Part shown: one piece after another, positions 51,735 through 59,960 of the stretch | Position numbering within the stretch: position 1 is the stretch's first letter | Layout of the letters: the number at the start of each line of letters is the position of its first letter | The notes under the pieces: generated by a model | Databases searched by the model: none | What the model saw: the letters and a program-made list of their open reading frames with translations, nothing else | What the model was told of the DNA's origin: nothing | Origin: Micromonospora luteifusca | GTDB taxonomy: Bacteria; Actinomycetota; Actinomycetes; Mycobacteriales; Micromonosporaceae | Direction: 5' to 3' | DNA length: 64,000 nucleotides | Assembly: GCF_016907275.1 (NCBI RefSeq) | Contig: NZ_JAFBBP010000001.1 | Coordinates: 5,446,001 to 5,510,000, forward strand | Translations under genes and position numbers: made by a program

Positions 51735-52985
51735 ATGCGCAGGACGATGGGTGTGGCCGCGGCGTCGGCCGCGGTGGTGCTGGTCGCCGGTTGCGGCGGC
51801 GGTGGCCCCCAGTCGAGTGGCGACGGGAAGTTGACCGGCGACAAGATCGTGCTGGGCGTGCTCAACGACCAGTCCGGGGTGTACTCGGAGTTGTCCGGGA
51901 AGAATTCCGTGACGGCGGTGGAGATGGCCATCGCCGACTTCACCGCGAAATACGGCGACAAGGCGGTGACCAGGAACATCACCGTGGAGACCGCCGACCA
52001 CCAGAACAAGCCGGACGTGGCCAACTCCAAGGCCCAGGAGATGTACGACCGTAAGGGCGTCGACCTGATCCTGGACGTGCCCACGTCGTCGGCGGCGTTG
52101 AAGGTGGCCGACGTGGCGAAGGAGAAGAAGAAGCTCTACTTCAACATCGGCGCGGCGACCACCGATCTGACCGGCAAGAGCTGCAACAAGTACACGTTCC
52201 ACTACGCGTACGACACGTACATGTTGGCCAACGGCACCGGGAAGACGACCACCGAGCAGATCGGCAAGAACTGGTACATCCTCTACCCGAACTACGCCTT
52301 CGGTCAGGACATGGAAAAAAGCTTCTCCACCGCGATCACGGCGGCCGGCGGCACGGTGGTGGGCAGGGACGGCGCACCGTTCCCGAACACCAGCGGCGAC
52401 TTCTCCACCTTCCTGCTCAAGGCACCGAACCTGAACCCGAAGCCGGACGTGCTCGGCACCATGCAGGCCGGCGCGGAGCTGGTCAACGTGGTGAAGCAGT
52501 ACAACGAGTTCAAGCTGCGCGACAAGGGCGTCGACCTGGCGGTGGGGCTGATGTTCCTCACCGACATTCACTCGCTCACCCCGGCCGCGTTGGCGGGCAC
52601 CACGTACACCGACGCCTGGTACTGGAACTTCGACGCGAAGAACCGGGAGTTCGCCGACCGCTTCCAGCAGAAGGCCGGCACCCGGCCGACCTTCGCGCAC
52701 GCGGCCAACTACTCCGCGGCGTGGCAGTACCTGGAGGCGGTGCAGGCCGCCGGAACGGACGACGCGGACGCCGTGGTCAAGGGCCTGGAGGGCAAGACGG
52801 TCGAGGACGTCTTCCTGCGCAACGGCAAGATCCGCGCCGAGGACCACCGGGTGGTGCACGACGCGTACCTGGCCCAGGTGAAGCCGCAGTCCGAGGTCAC
52901 CGAGCCGTGGGACTACGTGAAGGTGCTCAAGACGATCCCCGCCGCGGAGGCGTTCCGGACGCCCTCGGCGGACTGCAAGCTATGA
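51735..52985 (+). CDS. livK: periplasmic-type substrate-binding lipoprotein (LivK/Peripla_BP_6)
   Basis: A 416-aa lipoprotein. Signal peptide MRRTMGVAAASAAVVLVAGC with lipobox V-A-G-C ends at the Cys of about residue 20. The mature Venus-flytrap domain begins ILGVLNDQSGVYSELSG-like. Family members bind branched-chain amino acids, urea, amides, aromatic acids or lactate, so the ligand here is open. GGAG lies 5 nt before the ATG. It overlaps livH by 4 bp. Confidence 0.92.
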   Translation: MRRTMGVAAASAAVVLVAGCGGGGPQSSGDGKLTGDKIVLGVLNDQSGVYSELSGKNSVTAVEMAIADFTAKYGDKAVTRNITVETADHQNKPDVANSKAQEMYDRKGVDLILDVPTSSAALKVADVAKEKKKLYFNIGAATTDLTGKSCNKYTFHYAYDTYMLANGTGKTTTEQIGKNWYILYPNYAFGQDMEKSFSTAITAAGGTVVGRDGAPFPNTSGDFSTFLLKAPNLNPKPDVLGTMQAGAELVNVVKQYNEFKLRDKGVDLAVGLMFLTDIHSLTPAALAGTTYTDAWYWNFDAKNREFADRFQQKAGTRPTFAHAANYSAAWQYLEAVQAAGTDDADAVVKGLEGKTVEDVFLRNGKIRAEDHRVVHDAYLAQVKPQSEVTEPWDYVKVLKTIPAAEAFRTPSADCKL

Positions 52986-53863
52986 CCGGATTCGCGCAGA
53001 ACACCTTCAACGGGTTGGTGAGCGGGGCGTTCTACGCCCTGCTCGCCCTCGGGCTCGCGGTCATCTTCGGCATGCTTCGGGTGGTCAACTTCGCGCACGG
53101 GGCGTTCTACATGCTCGGCGCGTTCGGGGCGTACGTGCTGCTCACCGAGGCGGGTGTGCCGTTCTGGGCAGCCCTGGTGATCATGCCGGTGGGGTTGGGC
53201 CTGCTCGGCATGGCGCTGGAACGCGCCGTGATCCACCGGCTGACCAAACTCGACCCGCTCTACAACTTCCTGCTCACCTTCGGGCTGACGCTGATCCTGC
53301 AGGACCTGGTGAAGCTGCGCTACGGCGTGCAGTCCAGCCCGTACGCCACCCCGTCGCTGCTGAGCGGGTCGGTCGACTTCGGGCTCTTCGACTTTCCGAC
53401 GTACCGGGTGTTCATCCTCGGCTTCACGGTGCTGCTCTGCGTCGCGGTGTGGTGGGCGCTGACCCGGACCCGGATCGGCATGGTGGTCCGCGCGGCCACC
53501 GAGCGGCCCGACCTGACCCGCGCGCTCGGCATCGACGTCGGGCGCTGGGTGACCCCGGTCTTCGGTTTCGGCATCGGGTTGGCCGGTCTCGCCGGGGTGC
53601 TGGCCGCGCCGATGCGCGCCGTGAACCCGCTGATGGGAGCAGACCTGATCATCGTGGTGTTCGCGGTGGTCGTGATCGGTGGGCTGGGCTCGATCTTCGG
53701 TTCGGTCGCCGCGGGTTTCGGCATCGGTCTGGTGCAGGCGTGGGGCGAGTCGTACCTGTCCAACTTCCCGATCGTCTCCCAGACCATCGTCTTCATCGTG
53801 ATGGCCGGCGTGCTGCTCTGGCGCCCGGCCGGTCTGTTCGGTCGTGAGGAGGCCCCCGCATGA
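52982..53863 (+). CDS. livH: ABC transporter permease (LivH-like)
   Basis: A 293-aa permease with about eight membrane segments and family blocks NGLVSGAFYALLALGLAVIF, LRVVNFAHGAFYMLGA and VVIGGLGSIFGSVAAG. The ATG at 52982 overlaps the binding protein stop; the longer frame from 52721 is a shadow. It pairs with the LivM-like permease. Confidence 0.93.
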   Translation: MTGFAQNTFNGLVSGAFYALLALGLAVIFGMLRVVNFAHGAFYMLGAFGAYVLLTEAGVPFWAALVIMPVGLGLLGMALERAVIHRLTKLDPLYNFLLTFGLTLILQDLVKLRYGVQSSPYATPSLLSGSVDFGLFDFPTYRVFILGFTVLLCVAVWWALTRTRIGMVVRAATERPDLTRALGIDVGRWVTPVFGFGIGLAGLAGVLAAPMRAVNPLMGADLIIVVFAVVVIGGLGSIFGSVAAGFGIGLVQAWGESYLSNFPIVSQTIVFIVMAGVLLWRPAGLFGREEAPA

Positions 53864-54873
53864 CCAGCACCGTGGACACTCCCGCCGACGCGTCCCGTTC
53901 GACGCCGTCGTCCGGGCTGATCGCCGTGGCTCAGGCCCCCGGCTGGGTGCGGTACGCGCTGCTCGCCGTCGGGTTGGCCGTCGCGGCGTGGCTGCCCAAC
54001 GGCCTCTATCCGGCGGTCGCGGTGGACATCCTCTGCTGGGCGTTGTTCGCCGTGGCGGTGGACCTGCTGCTCGGCTTCACCGGGCTGATGTCCTTCGGTC
54101 ACGCCGCGTTCTGGGGCACCTCGGCGTACGTCACCGGCCTGGTGGCCATCCACGCGGGCCTGCCGTTCCCGCTCGCGGTGCTGGCCGGCGCGCTCGCCGC
54201 GGCCGTCCTCGCGGTGCCGATCGGCTACCTGGCGGTGAAGCGGACCGGCATCTACTTCGCCATGGTGACCCTGGCCTTCGCCCAGATGGTCTACTACGTG
54301 GCCAACGAGTGGCGCTCGGTCACCCAGGGTGAGAACGGTCTCCAGGGGGTGCCCCGTTCGTTCTTCGGCCTGGATCTGACCGACGACTACTTCTTCTATT
54401 ACGCGATCCTCCCGATCGTGCTGCTCGGGCTGGCTGCCGCGTGGCGGATCGTGCACTCGCCGTTCGGTCGGGTGCTGGTCGGCATCCGGGACAACCCGGC
54501 CCGGGCGCGGGCGCTGGGTTACCCGGTGCACCGCTACAAGCTCACCGCGTTCGTGCTCTCCGGGTTCATCGCCGGCCTCGGCGGCGGGCTGTTCGCGGTC
54601 GGCCACCGGTTCGTCTCGCTGGACGTGCTGCACTGGACCACCTCCGGCAAGGCGGTCATCGTGGTGGTGCTCGGCGGGATCGGCACCCTCTGGGGTGGGG
54701 TCCTCGGCGCCGGCATCGTGGTCCGGCTGGAGGACTGGCTGTCCTTCTCCGGGTTCGAGGCGATCGGCCTGGTGACCGGCGGCATCTTCGTTCTCGTCGT
54801 GGTGCTGTTCCGGCGCGGCATCTGGGGCAGCGTCGCCGCGCTGGCCCATCGGCTGGCGGCCCGCCGCCGGTAA
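53860..54873 (+). CDS. livM: ABC transporter permease (LivM-like)
   Basis: A 337-aa permease with about ten membrane segments. Family blocks are LLLGFTGLMSFGHAAFWG, KRTGIYFAMVTLAFAQM, NPARARALGYPVHRYKL and VVLGGIGTLWGGVLGA. It overlaps livH by 4 bp. The operon appears to end here or with the following B12-domain gene. Confidence 0.93.
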   Translation: MTSTVDTPADASRSTPSSGLIAVAQAPGWVRYALLAVGLAVAAWLPNGLYPAVAVDILCWALFAVAVDLLLGFTGLMSFGHAAFWGTSAYVTGLVAIHAGLPFPLAVLAGALAAAVLAVPIGYLAVKRTGIYFAMVTLAFAQMVYYVANEWRSVTQGENGLQGVPRSFFGLDLTDDYFFYYAILPIVLLGLAAAWRIVHSPFGRVLVGIRDNPARARALGYPVHRYKLTAFVLSGFIAGLGGGLFAVGHRFVSLDVLHWTTSGKAVIVVVLGGIGTLWGGVLGAGIVVRLEDWLSFSGFEAIGLVTGGIFVLVVVLFRRGIWGSVAALAHRLAARRR

Positions 54874-54913
54874 ATCTCACGACGGCGCATCCGCCGCGCG
54901 CCGTTTCAGCGAA

Positions 54914-54942
54914 CCCCCGGGTAGGGAATGTCTACCCGGGGG
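54914..54942. terminator. perfect hairpin between livM and the B12-domain gene
   Basis: CCCCCGGGTAG (54914-54924) and CTACCCGGGGG (54932-54942) form an 11-bp stem around the loop GGAATGT. It could end the transporter transcript. It also lies about 9 nt before the next gene's start, so it might instead be an operator or a translation-control hairpin. Confidence 0.55.
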
Positions 54943-54950
54943 TACGTCTG

Positions 54951-55622
54951 GTGCTGACCGAGCCGATGCCGGCGGAGGCCGTGGAGATCGCGCACAAGCA
55001 GGTGTCGCTGGCCGCCGAGGACCTGGACGCCAACGCCGTCGCCACGCTGGTGCTGGAGTTGGCCGACACCTGGGGCGTGCCGGCGCTCTGGGGGCAGGTC
55101 TGCCGTCCGTTGCTGGCCCGTCTGTCGGGGCACGGCGCGACCGAGGTCGCCGTCGAGCATGCCCTCTGCGAGGGTGTCCGGGTCGGGTTGGACGTGTACC
55201 GCCGGGAGCCCGGCCGGCCCCTGCCCACCGGCGGGGTGCTGCTGGCCGGCGCCGAGAAGGAGGCGCACTGCCTCGGTCTGCACGCGCTCACCGCCGCGCT
55301 GCGCGAGCAGGGCCGCGGTTGTCTGAATCTCGGCCCCGCGCTGCCCTGGTCCGCGCTGACCAGCGCGGTGTACCGGGCACGCCCGCACACCGTCGTGCTC
55401 TGGTCGCAGACGCCGCTCACCGGCCGCGCGTACCGCCTGGTGCGCTTCGCCCGGGACTTCCCGCTCCTGCGGGTGTACGGCGCGGGGCCGGGCTGGATCG
55501 AGCCGCTCACCGGGCGGGCGGGCCACCTCGGCACGCTGCCGGACGCCGTCGCCGCCTGCCTGGCCGTCGCGCCGGAGCGTGATGCCCACCACATACGATA
55601 CGGATCGGTCCCGTATCGTTAA
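54951..55622 (+). CDS. stand-alone cobalamin-binding-like (CarH/LitR effector-type) protein
   Basis: A 223-aa protein. The N-terminal half is helical and resembles the four-helix cap of CarH/LitR regulators (ALWGQVCRPLLARLSG, VAVEHALCEGVR). The C-terminal half resembles a B12-binding Rossmann domain, including E-A-H-C-L-G, which fits the E/D-x-H-x2-G loop that coordinates cobalamin, and LGPALPWSALT. There is no MerR-type DNA-binding domain, and the Trp expected about ten residues before the cap Glu-His is Ser. The start is uncertain (GTG 54951 or ATG 54966). The last codons lie inside an operator. Confidence 0.6.
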   Translation: MLTEPMPAEAVEIAHKQVSLAAEDLDANAVATLVLELADTWGVPALWGQVCRPLLARLSGHGATEVAVEHALCEGVRVGLDVYRREPGRPLPTGGVLLAGAEKEAHCLGLHALTAALREQGRGCLNLGPALPWSALTSAVYRARPHTVVLWSQTPLTGRAYRLVRFARDFPLLRVYGAGPGWIEPLTGRAGHLGTLPDAVAACLAVAPERDAHHIRYGSVPYR

Positions 55623-55667
55623 TCCGCCCCGTACGCTGATTCGCGTTACGAGTCTGACCCGTATCGT
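55595..55667. promoter_or_regulatory. tandem TetR operators before the MFS gene
   Basis: Site 1 (55595-55619) has perfect 9-bp arms ACGATACGG/CCGTATCGT around ATCGGTC. Site 2 (55643-55667) has GCGTTACGA-GTCTGAC-CCGTATCGT, with the same 25-bp geometry, one arm identical and the other partly matching. They start 48 bp apart. Site 1 also encodes the last residues of the upstream gene. The TetR encoded at 57283 is the likely ligand. Confidence 0.7.
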
Positions 55668-55705
55668 ATTGCGTGGCGGGTGAAAGCGTGGGGGGAAAAC
55701 CAGGC

Positions 55706-57271
55706 ATGGAGCTGCACAACAACACGGGCCACCCGAGGAGGTGGGCGATCCTCGGGGTGCTGGTGATCAGCCTCCTCGTGGTCGTCCTCGACAACACGAT
55801 TCTCAACGTCGCCCTGCGCACCCTGGCCGACCCGGTACACGGCCTCGGCGCCACCCAGGGCCAGCTGGAGTGGGCCATCAACTCCTACACGCTGGTCTTC
55901 GCCGGGCTGCTGTTCACCTTCGGGGTGCTCGGCGACCGCGTCGGCCGTAAGCGCTTCCTGATGGTCGGGCTGGCGCTGTTCGGCCTGGCGTCGCTGCTCT
56001 CCGCGTACTCCCAGGGCCCCGGCCAGCTCATCGCGGCCCGCGCCCTGATGGGCGTCGGTGGCGCGGCCATCATGCCGGTGACGCTGTCGATCATCTCGAA
56101 CGTCTTCGACCCGCGGGAGCGCGGCCGGGCGATCGGCGTCTGGGCCGGCGCGGTCGGCCTCGCGGTGGCGATCGGCCCGATCCTCGGTGGCGCGCTGCTG
56201 GAGCACTTCTGGTGGGGCTCGGTCTTCCTGATCAACGTGCCGGTGGTCATCGCCGGCGTGGTCCTGGTCGCACTGCTGGTCCCCGAGTCGCGTGACCCGC
56301 GGCCGGGCCGCATCGACATGCTCGGCGTCCTGCTCTCCGTGGTCGGCCTGGTCTCCCTCTCCTACGGCATCATCGACGGCGGCGAGCACGGCTTCGGCCG
56401 CCCGCTGGCCTGGGGATCGATCCTGGTCGGCATCGCGGTGCTGGCCTGGTTCGTGCAGCACGAGCGGAGCAGCGACCACCCGTCGCTGGACGTCCGGCTC
56501 TTCAAGGTGCCCCACTTCGCCGCGCCGGTCGCCATCGTCGGCCTGGTCTTCTTCGCCGCGATGGGCTCGATGTTCTTCGGCTCGTTCTACCTGCAACTGG
56601 TGCGTGGCTACAGCCCGCTGCAGACCGGTCTGCTGTTCCTGCCCTTCGCCGGCGCGCAGCTGATCTTCGCGCCGCGCAGCGCCGCGATGGTCCGCCGCTA
56701 CGGCGGCCGGGCCGTCGCCACCGTCGGGCTGCTCCTGACCGTGGTGTCGCTCGCCGCGTTCGTCTTCATCGGCGCGTCCACCCCGATCTGGATCGTGCTG
56801 CTCGTCTTCCTCATCCAGGGCACTGGAATGGCCAACATCATGCCCCCGGCCACCGAGTCGATCATGTCGGCGCTGCCCCGGGAAAAGGCCGGCGTGGGCT
56901 CCGCGGTCAGCAACACCGTGCGTCAGGTGGCCGGCGCGCTCGGCGTGGCGATCCTCGGCTCGGTGCTCTCGGCGGTCTACCGCAGCGACATCGGCGACGC
57001 GTTGACCGGCCTGCCCGCGCAGGCCCACGACGCGGCCAACGAGTCGATCTCCGGGGCGTACGCGGCGGCGGGCCAGCTCGGGCCGGCGGCACCGGCGCTG
57101 ATCTCGGCGGCCAACGACGCCTTCGTCACCGCCATGCACTGGGCGGCCGCGCTCTCCGCGGTGATCGCCGCGCTCGGCATCATCGTGGTGCTGCGCTGGA
57201 TGCCGGGTCGGGAGGCGGTCGTCGTCGCACCGGCGCCGGTCGCCGAGCCCGAGTTGGCCGGCACGGTCTAG
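55706..57271 (+). CDS. MFS drug exporter (DHA2, 14-helix type)
   Basis: A 521-aa proton-coupled exporter with about 14 membrane segments. The DHA motifs are visible: LDNTILNVALRTL in helix 1 (motif D1), GVLGDRVGRKRFLMVGL (motif A), RALMGVGGAAIMP (motif B) and GPILGGALLEHFWW (motif C). GGGGGGA precedes the ATG at 55706; an in-frame GTG at 55673 lies within 6 nt of operator 2 and is less likely. Its tetR gene follows after 11 nt. Confidence 0.92.
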   Translation: MELHNNTGHPRRWAILGVLVISLLVVVLDNTILNVALRTLADPVHGLGATQGQLEWAINSYTLVFAGLLFTFGVLGDRVGRKRFLMVGLALFGLASLLSAYSQGPGQLIAARALMGVGGAAIMPVTLSIISNVFDPRERGRAIGVWAGAVGLAVAIGPILGGALLEHFWWGSVFLINVPVVIAGVVLVALLVPESRDPRPGRIDMLGVLLSVVGLVSLSYGIIDGGEHGFGRPLAWGSILVGIAVLAWFVQHERSSDHPSLDVRLFKVPHFAAPVAIVGLVFFAAMGSMFFGSFYLQLVRGYSPLQTGLLFLPFAGAQLIFAPRSAAMVRRYGGRAVATVGLLLTVVSLAAFVFIGASTPIWIVLLVFLIQGTGMANIMPPATESIMSALPREKAGVGSAVSNTVRQVAGALGVAILGSVLSAVYRSDIGDALTGLPAQAHDAANESISGAYAAAGQLGPAAPALISAANDAFVTAMHWAAALSAVIAALGIIVVLRWMPGREAVVVAPAPVAEPELAGTV

Positions 57272-57282
57272 GTTCGCGCACA

Positions 57283-57891
57283 ATGTCGGACATGACGTCC
57301 ACTGCTGATGCTCCGCGGTCGCCCGGTCGACCGCGGAGCATCCGCGCCGATGAGGCGATCATCGAGGCCACCCTCGACCTGCTCGCCGAGGGCAGCACCG
57401 TCGAGGCACTCTCGATCGAGGCGATCGCCGCCCGAGCCGGGGTCGGCAAGGCCACCATCTACCGCCGCTGGGCCGGCAAGGACGCGCTGCTGCTGGACGC
57501 CCTGCGCCGACTCAAGGGCATCATGGCGCAGCCGGCCGGCCACTCGGTCCGCGACGACCTGGTGCTGCTGGTCGGAGCGATCGGCAAGAACATCGACCCG
57601 CGAGCGGCGAAGATCATGCCCTGCCTGGTGCCGGCGGTGAACCGCAGCCCGGACCAGTTCCAGCTCTACCAGAACATCATCGCGCCCCGGCGGCAGCTGA
57701 TGCGCGAGGTGCTGAGGCGCGGCATCGACGAAGGGCTGCTCCGGCCCGACATCGACCTGGAAGTGACGATGGCGCTGCTCACCGGGCCGATGTTGATCCA
57801 GCGGGTGCTCCAGTGGAACCCGGAGCTGGACGAGCAGAACCTGCCCGTCCAGGTCGTCGACGCCGTGCTGGAGGGCATCCGCGTCCGCTGA
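57283..57891 (+). CDS. TetR-family regulator of the MFS exporter
   Basis: A 202-aa repressor. The helix-turn-helix reads ADEAIIEATLDLLAEG, LSIEAIAARAGVGKATIYRRW and KDALLLDALRRL. Its C-terminal domain is of the TetR_C_16-like kind. In-frame ATGs at 57283 and 57292 are both possible. Co-transcription with the exporter gene suggests that it controls the shared promoter through the dyads at 55595-55667, giving drug-inducible export. Confidence 0.92.
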   Translation: MSDMTSTADAPRSPGRPRSIRADEAIIEATLDLLAEGSTVEALSIEAIAARAGVGKATIYRRWAGKDALLLDALRRLKGIMAQPAGHSVRDDLVLLVGAIGKNIDPRAAKIMPCLVPAVNRSPDQFQLYQNIIAPRRQLMREVLRRGIDEGLLRPDIDLEVTMALLTGPMLIQRVLQWNPELDEQNLPVQVVDAVLEGIRVR

Positions 57892-57912
57892 GGATCAGCC
57901 CGGCCTGCCCTG

Positions 57913-57988
57913 TTGGCATCGGTCGGCCGGGCGTGGCCTGTCGGCGTCGGTTGGGCGTGGCCGGTTGGCGTCGGCTGGGCGTGGCCGG
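57913..57988. repeat. imperfect 24-bp tandem repeat
   Basis: Two 24-bp units (57941-57964 and 57965-57988), each of the form T[C/T]GGCGTCGG[T/C]TGGGCGTGGCCGG, follow a looser unit at 57913-57940. They lie just past the tetR stop, and the last one forms the left side of the terminator stem. Confidence 0.6.
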
Positions 57989-58021
57989 CGGCGGTGGTCA
58001 GCCGGCCGGCCACGCCCAGCC
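57973..58021. terminator. bidirectional terminator between convergent tetR and pucR-like genes
   Basis: A perfect 17-bp stem: GGCTGGGCGTGGCCGGC (57973-57989) with GCCGGCCACGCCCAGCC (58005-58021), loop 15 nt. GGTGGTCAGCCGGCCGG occurs twice (57993-58009, 58022-58038); the second copy contains the stop codon of the minus-strand gene. Confidence 0.75.
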
Positions 58022-58026
58022 GGTGG

Positions 58027-59946
58027 TCAGCCGGCCGGGGCGCGCAGCCGGTGCAGGCGCAGCGCGAGCTGCACCTCCAGCGCGCGCTCGGGCCGCTGCC
58101 AGTCGGCGCCGAGCAGCTGCCCGACCCGCTCCAACCGCTGAGTCACCGTGTTGACGTGCACGTGCAACTGCTCGGCGGCCCGGGCCAGGCTGCCACCCAC
58201 CCCGAAGTACGCCTCCAGCGTCTTCACCAGAGCCGTGCCCCGCCGCGCGTCGTAGTCGACCACCGGCCCGACGGTGGCACTGAGAAACTGGGTCACGTCC
58301 TTCTCACCCCGGTCGCCGACCGTGCCCAGCAGCAGCCCGACGAAGCCCAACTCCGCCGTGCTCGCGCCCTGACCGGCGCGCCCCAGCGCGCCCAGCGCCG
58401 TCAGACACCGGTCCGCCTCGTGGAACGTCCCGGCCAGCGCCGCCGGCCCGTTCGACGGGCCACTCGCCCCGGCGGTCACCGGTCGGCCGGTCACCCGGGA
58501 CAGATCCCGGGCCACCGCACGGGCACTGCCGCCAGCGTCCAGCCCCGGCAGCATCAGCACCACCCGACCGTCGCGCGCCGCCGCCAGCCCACCACGTGCC
58601 GAGGCGTACGTGGTGGCCCACGAGAGCACCCGCTGCCGGGCCGAACCGGTCGCGGCGATCGCATCGTCGCCCACCGCCACCAGCACGTGCGGCGCGTCCA
58701 GGTCCACCCCGAGCCGGCGAGCCCGGCTGCGCAGCGCGTCGGTGTCCCGCAGGGGGCGGGCGATCAGGTCGTCCAGCAGCTCGCCGCGGACCCGCCCCTC
58801 CGCCTCGGCGACCGTCCGGCGGAACAGCAGCAGCAGCGCGGTCACCAGCGCGGCCCGCTCCAGGATCCGCTGGTCGGCGTCGACCAACTCGTCGTCCGGG
58901 CGCAGCACCAGGGCACCCAGGTTCTCCGCGCCCGCCACCACCGCCGCGTACCAGAGTGGGCTGCGGCGTACGCTGCGCCCCTCCGTCCGGGACGCGGCCA
59001 CCGCCTCGACGATGTCCGCGCGGTCGGGCTCGTCGATCTCACCCACCCGGGCCAGCAGGCGACCCTCGGCGTCCAGCGCCAGCAGCGCACCGCCCAGCAC
59101 CTCCGTCACCGCGGCCGCCACGTCCTCCACCCCGCCGCCGCGCAACACCAGCGCGGTCATCCGGTCGTGTGCCGCCGCGGCCCGCTCCACCGAGCTGCTG
59201 TGCGCCCGGATGGTGGTGTTCGCCGCCGACAACTCCGCCAGCGCCGAGCGGGTCTCGGTCAGCAGCCGGGCGGTGTCGATCGCCACCGCGGCATGCGCGG
59301 CGAGCGAGACCAGCAGCGCCACCTCCTCCCGGACGAACGGCCGGGCCGAACGGTTGGCCGCGTAGAGCACCCCGATCGAGGTGGAGCCGAGCCGTAGCGG
59401 CACCCCGAGGATCGCCACCAGCCCCTCCTCCCCGACCCCGGCGTCGATCTCGCCGGTGTGGTGGAAGCGCGCGTCCTCGCCGTAGTTGGCGGTCACGTAC
59501 GGTGCGCCGGACTGGGCCACCAGGCCGCCGAGGCCGGCGCCCATCGGCAGGCGCAGCCGCTGGAAACGGGCCGAGACCGACCCGTCGGTCACCCGCATGT
59601 ACGTGTCGCCGCGCTCGTCGTCGTTGAGCGTCATGTACGCCACGTCCGCGCCGAGCAGGTTGCGGGCACGGTGCACGATCGCCCGCAGCACGTCGTCCAG
59701 GTCGCGTAGCCCGGCCAGGTCGCTGACCGTGTCGTACAGGCCGGACAGCTCGGTCTCGCGGCGACGCCGACGCTCCAGCAGCGCCCGGACCCGCAACGCC
59801 ACCGTCTTGGCCTGCTCCAGCTCGGCCAGCCGGTCCGGCGGCAACCCGGCAGCCCGCGCGGCCACCAGCGGTCCCTCGAACTCAACCGCCGCGGCCTCAC
59901 GGGCGAGCAGTTCCAGGAACTCCACCGGCGATGACATGGTCGACAT
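58027..59946 (-). CDS. GAF and PucR-type helix-turn-helix regulator
   Basis: A 639-aa regulator. A helical N-terminus (about residues 1-70) precedes a GAF domain (about 75-235; GLRDLDDVLRAIVHRARNLL, LRLPMGAGLGGLVAQ, LAAHAAVAIDTARLL). A central GGDEF-like/CdaR-type region follows, and the PucR C-terminal helix-turn-helix (VKTLEAYFGVGGSLARAAEQ, then LHVHVNTVTQRLERVGQLLG) ends the protein. Such proteins activate catabolic genes in response to small ligands. It follows the 3-hydroxybutyrate dehydrogenase gene after 14 nt. The frame reads further to 60645 but only as a shadow of that gene. Confidence 0.88.
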   Translation of the reverse strand: MSTMSSPVEFLELLAREAAAVEFEGPLVAARAAGLPPDRLAELEQAKTVALRVRALLERRRRRETELSGLYDTVSDLAGLRDLDDVLRAIVHRARNLLGADVAYMTLNDDERGDTYMRVTDGSVSARFQRLRLPMGAGLGGLVAQSGAPYVTANYGEDARFHHTGEIDAGVGEEGLVAILGVPLRLGSTSIGVLYAANRSARPFVREEVALLVSLAAHAAVAIDTARLLTETRSALAELSAANTTIRAHSSSVERAAAAHDRMTALVLRGGGVEDVAAAVTEVLGGALLALDAEGRLLARVGEIDEPDRADIVEAVAASRTEGRSVRRSPLWYAAVVAGAENLGALVLRPDDELVDADQRILERAALVTALLLLFRRTVAEAEGRVRGELLDDLIARPLRDTDALRSRARRLGVDLDAPHVLVAVGDDAIAATGSARQRVLSWATTYASARGGLAAARDGRVVLMLPGLDAGGSARAVARDLSRVTGRPVTAGASGPSNGPAALAGTFHEADRCLTALGALGRAGQGASTAELGFVGLLLGTVGDRGEKDVTQFLSATVGPVVDYDARRGTALVKTLEAYFGVGGSLARAAEQLHVHVNTVTQRLERVGQLLGADWQRPERALEVQLALRLHRLRAPAG

Positions 59947-59960
59947 TGTGCTCAGGCCCA

